This document shows, piece by piece, positions 8,994-17,088 of a stretch of 64,000 nt of DNA (position 1 is its first letter; every line of letters starts with the position of its first letter). Source of the stretch: Immundisolibacter cernigliae (GTDB lineage: Bacteria > Pseudomonadota > Gammaproteobacteria > Immundisolibacterales > Immundisolibacteraceae); NCBI RefSeq assembly GCF_001697225.1, contig NZ_CP014671.1:434001-498000 (forward strand), given 5' to 3'. A program made the position numbers and the translations under genes. Under the pieces are notes generated by a model. It searched no databases. It saw only the letters and a list, made by a program, of their open reading frames with translations, and was not told where the DNA came from.

Positions 8994-9994
8994 CTAGCGA
9001 AGGCCCTTGAGGCCTGCCTCGACGCCGTCATCGCCGTCATCCGGCGCGTCCTGGTCCGCCGCGTCGGGCCCCGCGGCGTCGGCGGGGTCGGCTGCGGCGC
9101 TCGCCGCTGGCGCCGGTTCGGGGGTTGGTCGGCAAACTCGCCCAGCCAGACGATTTCGGCCTGTTCGCGCAGGTGTTTGACTTCCTGTTCGCCCAGCGCC
9201 TGGCGCCGCTCGTTCAGCAGCGTCTGGCGGATGGAGTCCTTGGCCTGTTCCAGGGTGATCGGGGAATCGCGCGCCTCGACCAGGAAGCTGACGGTCGATT
9301 CGGTGGCCGAACCGACCATGATGGCCTGGCCGGGTTTGAGGGTTTGCAGGCGCTCCAGAATCGGCGCCGGCACCTGTTCGGAGGCGAGCGTGCGAATCGA
9401 CACGCGCACCTTGGCGCCGCGCTCCTGCAGCCACTTGACCAGGCTCTCGGCGGTCACATCGCCTTTGCCGTAGGCATCGAGTTCTTCCCGCGGCACGGTG
9501 TTGTCGGTGGCCACCTGACGCATCAGGAACTGCTTGCGCTGGGCGTACTTCAGTGACTGCTCGTCGTAGTACTTGCGAATTTCATCGTCGGTGGGTGCCA
9601 CGGCCTGGGCCATGACGCGCTCCAGGTGGGCCTGCGCCAGCAGCTGCTGACGACCCTCCTCCAGCGCCAGCATGACGGCCGGATCGCGGTCGAGCTTCTG
9701 TGCCCGGGCGCGCTCGAGCAGCAGCTGACGGGTCACCAGTTGATCGGCCGCCTGGCGCTTGAGCGCCGCCGGATCCGGCGCCTGGGCGGCGCCTGGCAAG
9801 CGCGCCAGGAGGTAGTTGAGTTGATGCACGGTGACATCCGCACCGTTGACCGTCGCCACGGCCTGCCCGGCCTTGTCAGCGTCGGCGGCCTCATCCTGCC
9901 CACTGCCACACGCAGTTAGTCCGGCGATCAGCGCGCCGGTCACGACGAGGCGTTTCAACAAGGCAATGCCGACTTGCGAACGGGCATCGATCAT
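8994..9994 (-). CDS. epsD: EpsD, SurA-like peptidyl-prolyl isomerase lipoprotein (apparent frameshift)
   Basis: A lipoprotein signal ends in the lipobox LTAC just before GSGQDEAADADKAG. A SurA/PrsA-type N-terminal domain (VTVHQLNYLLARLP to ERVMAQAVAPTDDEIRKYYD) and a parvulin-like region follow. The frame breaks at a 5-base C run (plus-strand 9120-9124, GGGGG) after WLGEFADQ. One more base would join it to PEPAPAASAAADP and an acidic tail ending GLKGLR at the stop at 8994. Length with that base is 1002 nt, exactly 334 codons. As written, the frame instead runs without a stop into epsB. Start at 9994 (MIDARS) preferred over 10030 (MKHG). First gene of the eps operon. Confidence 0.8.
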
Positions 9995-10064
9995 GTGTCT
10001 ACCAGGTGCTGCTGTGGTGCCGTGTTTCATGGATATTGGTCAGGCAGAAAAATGAGCCAGATGC

Positions 10065-10076
10065 GGGTAAATACCC
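10065..10076. promoter_or_regulatory. 12-bp palindrome upstream of the eps operon
   Basis: GGGTAAATACCC is a perfect palindrome 35-80 bases upstream of the two possible epsD starts, in the 330-base gap between eps (minus) and the DUF815 gene (plus). It could be an operator, but no matching regulator is recognised and no convincing -35/-10 pair was found. The rest of the gap holds a REP pair (10227-10304) and nothing else I can support. Confidence 0.35.
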
Positions 10077-10226
10077 ATGGAGCGCGCGGACTACACAAGC
10101 GGAACGCGCACCGCCAAGCTGCAAAAGTGCGCGCCTCACTGCAGCCGAAGACCGGGCAGTCTGATGGCGGTGCATGACGAAACCTTTACAGTTCCCGATA
10201 CATTTGTGACAGCGCGGCGCATCAAA

Positions 10227-10304
10227 TTCGCGGCGGGGGCGCCGCTCCCACGACCCTACAAGTGGGCCAAGGCGCCGGTGTGGGAGGCCCGCCCCGGGCC
10301 GAAT
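10227..10304. repeat. REP pair (family A + B) between eps and DUF815
   Basis: Unit A at 10227-10251 is the reverse of GTGGGAGCGGCG..CGCCGCGAA; unit B at 10280-10304 is GTGGGAGGCCCGCCC followed by CGGGCCGAAT. Each unit forms a strong GC hairpin. The same two units recur seven times at 13675-13924 and four times at 37456-37622, always between genes. Confidence 0.85.
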
Positions 10305-10360
10305 CCTGCGCATGGCGGCGAATCGCTAGAATGCGCCACGCCCCGTTCGCCGCGCACACC

Positions 10361-11238
10361 ATGGACAACGACCTCACCCGACTCGCCAACCGCGCCGAAG
10401 CGCTGCTCGGCCGGCTGGAAAACCTTTTGCCTGCGCCCCCGCGCCCGTCGACTGGCAGGCGACGCTGGCGGCGCGCTGGCGGGTTTTGCCCGGCAACCGA
10501 GGTGCCCTGACACCGATCGGGCACCCACAGCGCCTGGATCTGGACGACCTGCAGGGTATCGACCGGGCCAAGGCGGCGCTCGATCGCAACACGCGCCAGT
10601 TCCTGGCCGGCGCGCCGGCCAACGACGCACTGCTGTGGGGCAGCCGCGGCACCGGCAAGTCGTCGCTGGTCAAGGCGCTGCTGACGCGCCACGCGGCCGC
10701 CGGCCTGCGCCTGATCGAGGTCGACAAGGACCACCTGATCGACCTGCCGGACATCGCGGCCGCGACCGCCGGCCTGCCCTACCGCTTCATCGTGTTCTGC
10801 GACGACCTGTCGTTCGGCAGCGACGAGCCGGCCTACAAGGCGCTCAAGGTGGCCCTGGACGGCTCGATCAGCGGTGGGCGCGAGCATCTGCTGATCTACG
10901 CCACCTCCAACCGCCGTCACCTGTTGCCCGAATATCAGGAAGAAAACGCTCTGACGCGTCACGTCGGCGAGGAAATTCATTTCTCCGAGGCAGTGGAGGA
11001 GAAAATCGCCCTGTCCGAGCGCTTCGGCCTGTGGCTGGCGTTTCATGCCTTCGACCAGGACCGCTATCTGGGCATCGTGCAGCACTGGCTGGCGCAGCTC
11101 GGCTGCCGGACGCCAATCGAACAGTGGCGCGAGGAGGCCCTGCGTTGGGCGCTGACCCGCGGCAGCCGCAGCGGGCGCAGCGCCTATCAGTTCGCCCGCG
11201 ACTACGCCGGCCGGCTGGCGCTGGGAGACTCGTCGTGA
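10361..11238 (+). CDS. DUF815 family P-loop ATPase (apparent frameshift near residue 26)
   Basis: The ATG at 10361 opens [20 protein letters not shown], the normal N-terminus of this family, but the frame is lost at the C run 10436-10440. The next frame continues [20 protein letters not shown] and then the AAA-type body: Walker [16 protein letters not shown], Walker [11 protein letters not shown], and [13 protein letters not shown]. With one extra C the gene is 879 nt, 293 codons, the usual family length. A shorter in-frame start at 10486 would lose the conserved N-terminus. The family is widespread and uncharacterised, with a fold like MoxR/RavA-type AAA proteins. It overlaps dapF at GTGA and leads the dapF-DUF484-xerC run. 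Confidence 0.85.
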
Positions 11239-12083
11239 GCGCCGGGCTGCGCTTCACGAAGATGCACGGCCTGGGCAATGACTTCGTGGTCATCGACGGT
11301 GTGCGCCAGACGGTGGCCCTGAGCACGGCGCAGATTCGCGCGCTGGCGGACCGGCATTTCGGCGTCGGCTGCGACCAGGTGCTGCTGCTGGAAGCGCCGC
11401 GTCACGCCGAGGCCGACTTCACCTACCGCATCTTCAACGCCGACGGCGGCGAGGTGGAGCACTGCGGTAACGGCGCCCGCTGCGCGGCGCGCTTCGTGCA
11501 CGAGCAGGGCCTGAGCGACAAGACCACGCTGAACTTCGACACCCTGGGCGGACCGGTGCGCCCGCGCCTGCTCGAGGGCGGCCAGGTTGAGGTGGAGATG
11601 GGCGTGCCCTGCTTCGAGCCGGCGCGCATCCCCTTCACGGCGCCTGCTGATGCGCCCGCCGAGGCGCTCGATTACCCGCTGCAGGTGGGCGATCAGACGC
11701 TGAGCATCGCGGCGCTGGCCATCGGCAATCCGCACGCCGTGCTGCGCGTGCCGGACGTGGACAGCGCGCCGGTCGGCACGCTCGGGCCGCTGATCGAGGC
11801 ACATGCCCGCTTTGCGCGCCGCGTCAACGTCGGCTTCCTGCAGGTCGTCGGTCGCCGCGAAGGCCGGCTGCGCGTGTATGAGCGCGGCGCCGGCGAGACG
11901 CTGGCCTGCGGCACCGGCGCCTGCGCGGCCTTTGTCGCCGGCGTGCGCTGGGGCCTGTTCGATGCGCAGGTCCGCCTGCATCTGCCCGGCGGCGTGCTGG
12001 AGCTGGCCTGGGCCGGTCCGGGCACGCCGGTTTTCCTCACTGGCCCCGCTGTCACCGTGTTCGAGGGCACACTCGCCGCATGA
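11235..12083 (+). CDS. dapF: Diaminopimelate epimerase
   Basis: Interconverts LL- and meso-diaminopimelate for lysine and peptidoglycan synthesis. The GTG at 11235 overlaps the upstream stop (GTGA) and opens [20 protein letters not shown]. The two catalytic cysteines are C77 in EHCGNGARC and C225 in LACGTGAC. It is 282 residues, close to the E. coli enzyme (274). Gene order dapF-DUF484-xerC is typical of gammaproteobacteria. Confidence 0.97.
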   Translation: MSAGLRFTKMHGLGNDFVVIDGVRQTVALSTAQIRALADRHFGVGCDQVLLLEAPRHAEADFTYRIFNADGGEVEHCGNGARCAARFVHEQGLSDKTTLNFDTLGGPVRPRLLEGGQVEVEMGVPCFEPARIPFTAPADAPAEALDYPLQVGDQTLSIAALAIGNPHAVLRVPDVDSAPVGTLGPLIEAHARFARRVNVGFLQVVGRREGRLRVYERGAGETLACGTGACAAFVAGVRWGLFDAQVRLHLPGGVLELAWAGPGTPVFLTGPAVTVFEGTLAA

Positions 12084-12748
12084 AAAAATCCACTGCCAAA
12101 CCCGCCGCCGACGCCGATCAGGTCGCCGCTTACCTGCTGCTGAACCCGGATTTCTTCGAAAGCCACCCGCAGGTGTTCGAGGCGCTGGACGTGCCCCACC
12201 CGACCGGCGGCGCCGTATCGCTGGTGGAGCGCCAGGTGGCGGTGCTGCGCGAGCGCAACCGGGCACTGACGGCGCGCCTGGATGCCGTCATCGAGGCCGC
12301 CCACCGGCACGACGACCAGTACCGCAAGCTGTTCGAGCTGGCGATCGCCCTGGCCGCCTGCCGCGACCTTCCCGCCCTGCTGCACGCGCTGGCCACGCAC
12401 CTGCGGCGTGACTTCGGCACCGACGCGCTGCGCGTGCTGGCGCATACCGCCCCGGCGAGCGGTACGCCGCTTCTGGTCAGCGCTTTCGATGCCGCCCCTT
12501 TCGCGGCGGACATCGAGCGCAGCAAGCCGCGCTGCCTGCCGCAGTCCGAGCTGCCCATCGTGCAGCCGTACCTGGATGCGCCGACCGCATCGGCGGCCAT
12601 CCTGCCGCTGGCCGCCGGAGCGGCACCGGCCCTGCTGCTGCTCGGTTCCCATGACGCGGAGCGCTTCAGCCCGGAACTGGGCACCCTGCTGCTGGAACGC
12701 CTGGCGCAGCTCACGGGCGCGCACTGGCACCGCCTGTCGGGCGCGTGA
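12080..12748 (+). CDS. DUF484 family protein
   Basis: 222 residues, coupled to dapF (ATGA) and to xerC (4-base overlap). The N-terminus [20 protein letters not shown] is the DUF484 signature. A short coiled coil ([20 protein letters not shown]) leads into a GAF-like domain. The function is unknown, although it is almost always found between dapF and xerC in this class. Confidence 0.93.
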   Translation: MKKSTAKPAADADQVAAYLLLNPDFFESHPQVFEALDVPHPTGGAVSLVERQVAVLRERNRALTARLDAVIEAAHRHDDQYRKLFELAIALAACRDLPALLHALATHLRRDFGTDALRVLAHTAPASGTPLLVSAFDAAPFAADIERSKPRCLPQSELPIVQPYLDAPTASAAILPLAAGAAPALLLLGSHDAERFSPELGTLLLERLAQLTGAHWHRLSGA

Positions 12749-13641
12749 ACGCGATCCCCAGCGTCGATGAGTTTCTGAGCGCTCTGGCCCTGCAGCGCCG
12801 GGCCAGTCCGCACACGCTGCGCGCCTACCGGCGCGACCTGCTGCGCTGCGAAGGGCTGCTGCCGGCGCTGGATGCCACGAGCCTTGCCGGCCTCACGCCG
12901 GCCCAGGTGCGCCGCCTGATCGGCATGCTGGCGCGCGAGGGCCTGGCCGGGCGCAGCATTGCCCGCCTGTTGGCAGCGCTGCGGGCGTATTACCGGCCGC
13001 TGCTGGATGCCGGCTGCCTGCCGGCCGATCCGACGGCCGGCATTGCGGCGCCCAAAAGCCCGCGCCGTCTGCCGGCCACCCTGGACGCCGATCACCTGGC
13101 GCGGCTGCTCGAATTTGCCGGCGAGGACCCGCTCGCCCGCCGCGACCGGGCGCTGTTCGAGCTGCTGTACTCGTCCGGCCTGCGCCTGGCCGAGGTGGTG
13201 GCGCTCGACCGGGCCGATCTGGATCTTGCCGACGCCAGCGCGCGGGTCACCGGCAAGGGCAACAAGACGCGCATCGTGCCGGTCGGCAGCCGGGCGCGGG
13301 ACGCCCTGAGTGACTGGCTCACCCTGCGCGCGACCCTGGCCGCAGACTGTCCGGCGCTGTTCGTCAGCCGCCGGGGCGCACGCCTGTCGCCGCGCACCGT
13401 CCAGCAGCGCCTGCGTCACTGGGCCGACCGCCAGGGCATCGACCGGCGGGTGTATCCGCACCTGCTGCGTCACTCCTGCGCCAGCCATCTGCTGGAATCG
13501 TCCGGCGACCTGCGCGCGGTGCAGGAACTGCTGGGCCACGCCAGCCTGGCGACCACGCAGGTTTATACGCACGTGGATTTTCAGTACCTGGCGCGCGTGT
13601 ACGACGCGGCGCACCCGCGTGCCCGGCGCAAGGCCCCCTGA
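12745..13641 (+). CDS. xerC: Tyrosine recombinase XerC
   Basis: Resolves chromosome dimers at dif together with XerD. 298 residues, the same length as E. coli XerC. The catalytic set is complete: R147 (SSGLRLAEV), K171 (TGKGNKTR), H239 and R242 (HLLRHSCASHLL), H265 (LLGHASLATTQ) and the nucleophile Y274 (TTQVYTHV). The GTG start overlaps the DUF484 stop. It is the last gene of the plus-strand run and is followed by a REP cluster. Confidence 0.97.
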   Translation: MNAIPSVDEFLSALALQRRASPHTLRAYRRDLLRCEGLLPALDATSLAGLTPAQVRRLIGMLAREGLAGRSIARLLAALRAYYRPLLDAGCLPADPTAGIAAPKSPRRLPATLDADHLARLLEFAGEDPLARRDRALFELLYSSGLRLAEVVALDRADLDLADASARVTGKGNKTRIVPVGSRARDALSDWLTLRATLAADCPALFVSRRGARLSPRTVQQRLRHWADRQGIDRRVYPHLLRHSCASHLLESSGDLRAVQELLGHASLATTQVYTHVDFQYLARVYDAAHPRARRKAP

Positions 13642-13674
13642 CCGGGTGCAGCGCCCTGTAGGAAATGGCACCCG

Positions 13675-13924
13675 GTGGGAGCGGCGCCCCCGCCGCGAAG
13701 TTACAGAAGATTCGGCCCGAGGCGGGCCTCCCACAGGGATTTTTCCAGTGAAGATCGGCCCGGGGGCGGGCCTCCCACGGGCTTCTCCGGTGGGAGCGGC
13801 GCCCTCGCCGCGAAGTTACAGAAGATTCGGCCCGAGGGCGGGCCTCCCACAGCACTTGGCTTGAGGGTGGGAGCGGCGCCCTCGCCGCGAATCTGCAGTT
13901 CGGCCCCGGGGCCGGGCCTCCCAC
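13675..13924. repeat. REP/BIME cluster, seven units
   Basis: Fills the xerC-fnr gap (convergent genes). A units (GTGGGAGCGGCGCC..) at 13675-13699, 13790-13814 and 13867-13891; B units (TTCGGCCCGAGG..GGGCCTCCCAC) at 13710-13734, 13753-13778, 13825-13850 and 13899-13924. A and B alternate in opposite orientation, as in bacterial interspersed mosaic elements. Placed between convergent genes they may also end transcription. No other feature is seen in this gap. Confidence 0.9.
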
Positions 13925-13927
13925 GGC

Positions 13928-14695
13928 TCAGGAAGCCCGGCTCTGGTCGTCTGCCGACAGCTGCCCCGAGAAGGCCGCCAGCGCAATGCTGTTGGTGATG
14001 CGTACCAGACGACCGTTGACATCCACCAGCCCATCGCGCTGCAGCTTGCCGAAGGCACGGCTTACCGTTTCGGCCGCCAGGCGCAGATAGGCGGCGATGT
14101 CCTGGCGGGACATCGGCAGATTGAACTCGGTCGCCGAGAAGCCGCGCCGCGCGTAGCGCTGCGACAGATCGAGCAGCAGCAGCGCCAGGCGTCGCTCCGG
14201 CGAATGGTCGCCCAGGGTCAGCAACTGCTGCTCCTTGCCGGCAATCTCGCGGCTCATCAGGCGCATCAGCTGGTGCTGCAGGGCCGGCACGCGGGCCGCC
14301 GCGTGTTCCAGCAGATCGAACGGCACCTCGCACACGCCGGCCAGCTCCAGGGCCTGAGCGGTGAGCTGATGGCGGTGCTCGACCATGCCGTCCAGGCCAA
14401 TCACCTCGCCGGGCAGGTGAAAGCCGATGATCTGCTCGCTGCCGTCCGCACCCAGGATGTAGGTCTTGACCGCGCCACTGCGCGGCACGTAGATGGCCCG
14501 GAACGGCTCGTCGGCCCGAAACAGTGTCCTGCCCCGACTGAATGGGCGGCTGCGGGACACGATGCGCTCCAACTCGGCCACATCGGCATCGTTCATGCCG
14601 TAGGGCAGGCAAAGGTCGTGCAGGTTGCAGGTGCTGCAGGCAGCCTTGAGGCCGCTGAGCGTGACGACGTTTGCCGTGGGGGAATCGGCTGTCAT
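13928..14695 (-). CDS. fnr: FNR-type oxygen-sensing transcription regulator
   Basis: 255 residues. Cluster cysteines are C20, C23 and C29 (ACSTCNLHDLC) and C122 (AGVCEV), the same positions as in E. coli FNR, so a 4Fe-4S oxygen sensor is expected. The recognition helix has E209, S212 and R213 (AETVSRAF), the residues that read the TTGAT half site. The cAMP-type beta-roll and dimer helix lie between. Two sites resembling FNR boxes occur in this window, at 16956-16969 and 21269-21282. Could equally be named anr. Confidence 0.95.
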   Translation of the reverse strand: MTADSPTANVVTLSGLKAACSTCNLHDLCLPYGMNDADVAELERIVSRSRPFSRGRTLFRADEPFRAIYVPRSGAVKTYILGADGSEQIIGFHLPGEVIGLDGMVEHRHQLTAQALELAGVCEVPFDLLEHAAARVPALQHQLMRLMSREIAGKEQQLLTLGDHSPERRLALLLLDLSQRYARRGFSATEFNLPMSRQDIAAYLRLAAETVSRAFGKLQRDGLVDVNGRLVRITNSIALAAFSGQLSADDQSRAS

Positions 14696-14774
14696 GCGAT
14701 CCAGTGTGATGTGGGAAAACGTGCGTGGAACCTAACACAAACAGTATCCATGGTCGTTTGTGGTGCACAACGTC

Positions 14775-15359
14775 TCAGGCCAGAAAGTGCCGCACGCCCT
14801 CCAGCATCATGTTCACCGAGACCAGATTCAGCAGCAGGCCGGTCAGCTTTTCCAGGGCGTTGAGACCGCGCGGCCCAAGCCACCGGGCGATGCGCCGGCC
14901 CGGCAGAAACGTGACCAGGGTGACCAGCAAGGCTCCCAGCAGGCCCAGCGCGAGCTGTCCCAGCGCCACCTGCTGCTGGGTGCGCAGCAGGATGACGGTG
15001 GCGATGGCCGCCGGCCCTGCGATCGCCGGCACCGCGATCGGCACCAGCAACGGGTCGGCCGCGTAGCCGTCCTGGAAGGCGCCCTGCGGGCCGCCGTAAA
15101 TCATGCGCAGCGACAGCAGGAACAAAATCACCCCGCCGCCGATGTGCAGCGCCGGCTCGGTGATGCCAAAGGTGCGCAGCAGGCCCGCGCCGCCCCAGCC
15201 GAGCAGCAGCAGCACGGCAAATGCGAACAGGGACTCGCGCAGCACGGCGCGCCGGTAGGCGGCAGCGTCCAGTCGCCCCAGGGCCGCCAGCACCAGCGGC
15301 AGGTTGCCGAACGGGTCGGTGACCAGCACCAGCAGGAGGATCTGTTCCGGCAGGCTCAC
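14775..15359 (-). CDS. MarC family integral membrane protein
   Basis: 194 residues with six hydrophobic segments; begins MSLPEQILLLVLVTDPFGNLP, the MarC/YhgN signature with its conserved DPFGNLP. The second half repeats the pattern (VPIAVPAIAGPAAIATVILL). Members were once linked to multiple antibiotic resistance, but their substrate is not known. It overlaps the end of mtfA by 4 bases and lies 79 bases before fnr on the same strand. Confidence 0.9.
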   Translation of the reverse strand: MSLPEQILLLVLVTDPFGNLPLVLAALGRLDAAAYRRAVLRESLFAFAVLLLLGWGGAGLLRTFGITEPALHIGGGVILFLLSLRMIYGGPQGAFQDGYAADPLLVPIAVPAIAGPAAIATVILLRTQQQVALGQLALGLLGALLVTLVTFLPGRRIARWLGPRGLNALEKLTGLLLNLVSVNMMLEGVRHFLA

Positions 15360-16141
15360 GGCGGCTCGACCAGCGCCGGCCAGTGCGCGGCCGGATCCTG
15401 GCGGTAGAACAGCGCCAGTTGCGCGTAGACGGCCGGGTAGCCGCGCTGCAGGCCGGGCGGATCGTCAAAGAACATCTCGCTCGCCACGGCGAAGAACTCG
15501 GCCGGTGACTCCGCGCCGTACGGGTCGAGCACGGTACGCAGGTGGCGCAGCGCGCGTCGGCCAAGATCGCGATACGCGGCGGCGAACGCACTGCTCCAGG
15601 CGGCCGGATCCATGCCCGGGTGCAGGGGTGGATGGCCATTGGTGTCGCCATCGAGCTGGTCGAGCTTGTGCGCGCACTCGTGAATGACGACATTGTGGCC
15701 GTGCCCCTGCCCGCCGGCCGCAACCTCGGCCAGGGACAGGATCAGCGGCCCGGCGGCCCAGGACTCGCCGCTGCGCCAGTCCTCCACCTGGTGCACCACG
15801 CCGGCTTCGTCCACCTCCTCGAAGCGGCTGCGAAACTCGTCCGGGTACAGCACCAGCGCGTGCCAGCCGCGGTACCAGTCAAGGCCCAGATTGAGTACCG
15901 GCAGCGCTGCCTGCAGGGCGATGGCCAGCGCCTGTGGGCGGTCGATGGTGGCCTGGTCAACCGGCTCCAGAACCTTGCCCGCCAGAAAGTCGAGAGCAAG
16001 CTGTTGCAGCCGTTCCCGATCGGCGGCCGACCAGTGAGCCAGCACCGGCACGCGGGCGAAGGCAGCCGGCCAGTGCTCCGCGAGCTGTGGCGCCGCTGCC
16101 CTGCGGTGCCCCGCCAGCCAATCGCGCCAGCGCGCGAGCAT
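15356..16141 (-). CDS. mtfA: MtfA-like zinc metallopeptidase (M90)
   Basis: 261 residues. The zinc motif is H154-E-C-A-H158 (NVVIHECAHKLD), followed by the conserved glutamate region GAESPAEFFAVASEMFF. The N-terminus LAEHWPAAFARVPVLAHWSA matches the family. In enterobacteria MtfA is a cytosolic peptidase that binds the repressor Mlc and affects glucose PTS genes; whether that role holds here is unknown. It lies 16 bases after the upstream dehydrogenase-like gene. Confidence 0.93.
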   Translation of the reverse strand: MLARWRDWLAGHRRAAAPQLAEHWPAAFARVPVLAHWSAADRERLQQLALDFLAGKVLEPVDQATIDRPQALAIALQAALPVLNLGLDWYRGWHALVLYPDEFRSRFEEVDEAGVVHQVEDWRSGESWAAGPLILSLAEVAAGGQGHGHNVVIHECAHKLDQLDGDTNGHPPLHPGMDPAAWSSAFAAAYRDLGRRALRHLRTVLDPYGAESPAEFFAVASEMFFDDPPGLQRGYPAVYAQLALFYRQDPAAHWPALVEPP

Positions 16142-16157
16142 GCGCGCGCTCCAGAAT

Positions 16158-16880
16158 CTAGCCGGCCAGCGCGGCCAGTTTGGCGGCGAGCTCGGCGTCG
16201 CTGTCGTGGCCGGCCTCGCCCCAGAACACGCTGAACTCGCGCTTACTGATGGCCGGATCGGTGACGCAGGCCAGCATCACGCGCGCCAGATCGGCGCGGG
16301 CAATCTGGTAGCGCATCTCCAGTGGCCGGTCCTCCCCCGTGATGGTCAGCGCGTGGGCACCGCCGGGTTTGTCGTTCAGGATGCCGGCGCGCACGACGGT
16401 CCAGTCCAGGCCGCTTTTTTTCAGGTACTCGGCCTTGTCGATCGAGTGGTCGCGCAGGCCCGGCTTGACCCAGTTCAGAATTTTCATGCCGGTGGACGGG
16501 ATGGACAAACCAATCGTCGACAGCAGCACCAGCCGGCCCTTGAAGCCGCGCTGCTTGCAGGCTTCCACGGTGTTGACCAGGCCGCCGTACATCACGGCGC
16601 GGATCTTCTCGCGGCTGGCGAACATGCCCCGGCCGGCAATACCACCGGTGATGTCGACCGTGAACACGATGCCGGCCCAGTCCGGATCGATGGCCTGCGC
16701 CAGGGTCTCCGGGCGCGTGACGTCGCCATACACCAGCGTCGCCTTGTCACCGAACAGGCCGCGCGCTTTCTCCACGCTGCGCACCACGGCGGTGGCCGGC
16801 CGGCCGGCGTCGATCAACTGGCGCATGGCGGCCAGTCCCGTGCCGCGCGTGGCGCCGATCACGGCAATCGTGTCGTTCAT
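16158..16880 (-). CDS. NAD(P)-binding SDR/NmrA-like protein
   Basis: 240 residues with an N-terminal Rossmann motif GATRGTG (IAVIGATRGTGLAAM) and a second conserved region LVLLSTIGLSIPSTG, then DWTVVRAGIL. It is an atypical short-chain fold of the NAD(P)H-binding (NmrA/YwnB) group rather than a classical YxxxK dehydrogenase. The substrate is unknown. It is divergent from the dioxygenase at 17089 and shares the intergenic region with the FNR-like box. Confidence 0.82.
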   Translation of the reverse strand: MNDTIAVIGATRGTGLAAMRQLIDAGRPATAVVRSVEKARGLFGDKATLVYGDVTRPETLAQAIDPDWAGIVFTVDITGGIAGRGMFASREKIRAVMYGGLVNTVEACKQRGFKGRLVLLSTIGLSIPSTGMKILNWVKPGLRDHSIDKAEYLKKSGLDWTVVRAGILNDKPGGAHALTITGEDRPLEMRYQIARADLARVMLACVTDPAISKREFSVFWGEAGHDSDAELAAKLAALAG

Positions 16881-16955
16881 GTCCGCTCCCCCGTTCGTGT
16901 GAGTGTCGCCGATTCTAACCGCCGCCCCGGCGCTGGCCAGCGCAACGCGGCGGCC

Positions 16956-16969
16956 TTGATACCGGTCAA
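16956..16969. promoter_or_regulatory. FNR/ANR-like box before the dioxygenase operon
   Basis: TTGATACCGGTCAA matches TTGAT-N4-ATCAA with one difference. Its centre is 126 bases before the GTG of the dioxygenase alpha gene. If a transcript began at about 17004 (class II spacing), the -10 region would fall at AATATG (16992-16997). The site is also about 80 bases upstream of the divergent gene at 16880. Confidence 0.55.
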
Positions 16970-17088
16970 GAGGCCGCGGGCGCGCGCTTCCAATATGCGC
17001 GGCGTACGCACCTGGCAGTGCCTACGTGCCGTCGCCCTGCCCGGACCGTGCCGGGCGACATCCCCACACCAAGGAAGGAGGGTTTCGC

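Noticed and set aside
7292-10030. A 912-residue EpsD-EpsB fusion protein
   Set aside because: The joining stretch is biased, non-conserved sequence read in the wrong frame; a single-base correction gives a natural EpsD end, and the two halves belong in different cell compartments.
13364-13924. Arg/Pro-rich ORFs across the xerC-fnr gap
   Set aside because: They are translations of the REP cluster.
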